From assembly GCA_024690635.1 (NCBI GenBank), contig JAILOW010000106.1, positions 1-14,642 on the forward strand: a stretch of DNA of 14,642 bases, written 5' to 3'. The first letter of the stretch is position 1. Every line of letters starts with the position of its first letter. The stretch comes from Butyrivibrio sp. GTDB lineage: Bacteria > Bacillota_A > Clostridia > Lachnospirales > Lachnospiraceae. The translations under genes and the position numbers were made by a program. The notes below the pieces were generated by a model, which was not told where the DNA came from, did not search any database, and saw only the letters and a list, made by a program, of their open reading frames with translations. Shown in pieces: positions 14,370-14,642 of this stretch.

Positions 14370-14429
14370 AATAATTGCGAAAGCAAACATTAAAATACGC
14401 AATATATGCAGCTTTATGGGGGATTTGTT

Positions 14430-14642
14430 GTGGGAAATCATGCAGGGCGCAGGCTGACCATTCTTTTTACTATAATAATATTGATGATCACAGGCTGCCA
14501 AAGCGGCTTTGCAATAGGCAAAGATGCTGTAGGGACCTTTACGCAGATTCATGTGAAGGGCGATATTTCCTTTGATTATCAGCTATATGTGCCGGATGGC
14601 AGTGACAAAATGCCGCTTGTCATATTGTTTCACGGTTACGGT
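14430..14642 (+). CDS. Lipoprotein alpha/beta-hydrolase (esterase-like), 3'-truncated by window edge
   Basis: The first 71 codons of a gene run off the right edge. The N-terminus is a lipoprotein signal peptide: a basic AGRR region, a hydrophobic core and the lipobox I-T-G-C with Cys23 as the lipidated residue, so the protein should be anchored on the outer face of the membrane. The mature part begins a hydrolase fold: a strand FDYQLYVPDG, then MPLVILFHGYG, which is the HG oxyanion-hole motif of poly(3-hydroxybutyrate)-depolymerase-like and feruloyl-esterase-like enzymes. The catalytic Ser, Asp and His lie outside the window, so activity is not confirmed. I chose GTG 14430 because GGGGGA (14418-14423) lies six bases before it. 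In-frame ATG 14406 has no ribosome site and would put extra residues before the signal peptide. Confidence 0.75.
   Translation, partial: MGNHAGRRLTILFTIIILMITGCQSGFAIGKDAVGTFTQIHVKGDISFDYQLYVPDGSDKMPLVILFHGYG

Noticed and set aside
14275..14457. Open frame of 60 codons on the plus strand before the lipoprotein gene
   Set aside because: It overlaps the lipoprotein start and its ribosome site. No good ribosome site precedes its first ATG, and the sequence has no protein-like pattern.
1..14642. CRISPR arrays, tRNA or rRNA genes, insertion sequences
   Set aside because: I looked on both strands and found no regularly spaced repeats, tRNA-like cloverleaf, transposase motif or terminal repeats.

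Overview
The window looks like ordinary chromosome from a low-to-moderate GC Gram-positive anaerobe of the Clostridia, most likely a Lachnospiraceae member related to Butyrivibrio or Roseburia. This is inferred from strong AGGAGG-type ribosome binding sites, sigma-A-like promoters, a HelD-type RNA polymerase recycling ATPase, a Fe-S aldo/keto reductase and a long TIR-membrane-propeller protein of a kind I associate with that family. I see no phage or transposon genes, tRNA, rRNA or CRISPR array. Codon use does not obviously change along the window.

Layout. 1-1001 (+) is the 3' part of a MATE-type multidrug exporter. It converges on a minus-strand pair, a membrane GGDEF diguanylate cyclase (2954-1539) followed by a DJ-1/PfpI protein (1521-1006). 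The MATE gene and the DJ-1 gene end inside one shared hairpin. A divergent intergenic region (2955-3094) carries a near-consensus promoter for a 94-residue orphan protein (3095-3379). Next comes an aldo/keto reductase with a C-terminal double [4Fe-4S] region (3535-4665), behind its own promoter and a leader containing an inverted repeat.

4760-10720 is the most interesting stretch. A DHH/DHHA1 phosphoesterase with an unusual C-terminal extension is followed 10 bases later by a 1016-residue protein with an N-terminal TIR domain, one membrane segment, a heptad-repeat stalk and a large beta-propeller region. A second, complete MATE exporter follows after 44 bases. The three genes run in the same direction with no visible terminator between them, so they are probably co-transcribed. 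One reading is a membrane sensor (propeller outside, TIR enzyme or scaffold inside) coupled to a nucleotide-cleaving enzyme and perhaps an exporter. That is inference, not demonstrated.

10721-12140 holds two proteins I cannot identify: a soluble 101-residue protein and a 288-residue protein with about seven membrane segments. A terminator separates them. A long hairpin at 12144-12176 lies between the membrane-protein gene and the convergent helD gene (14242-12188, minus). The right edge carries the first 71 codons of a lipoprotein alpha/beta-hydrolase (14430 onward). Several starts given here differ from the longest open frame, because ribosome binding sites and promoters support internal starts: GGDEF at 2954, the orphan at 3095, DHH at TTG 4760 and TIR at 6270.
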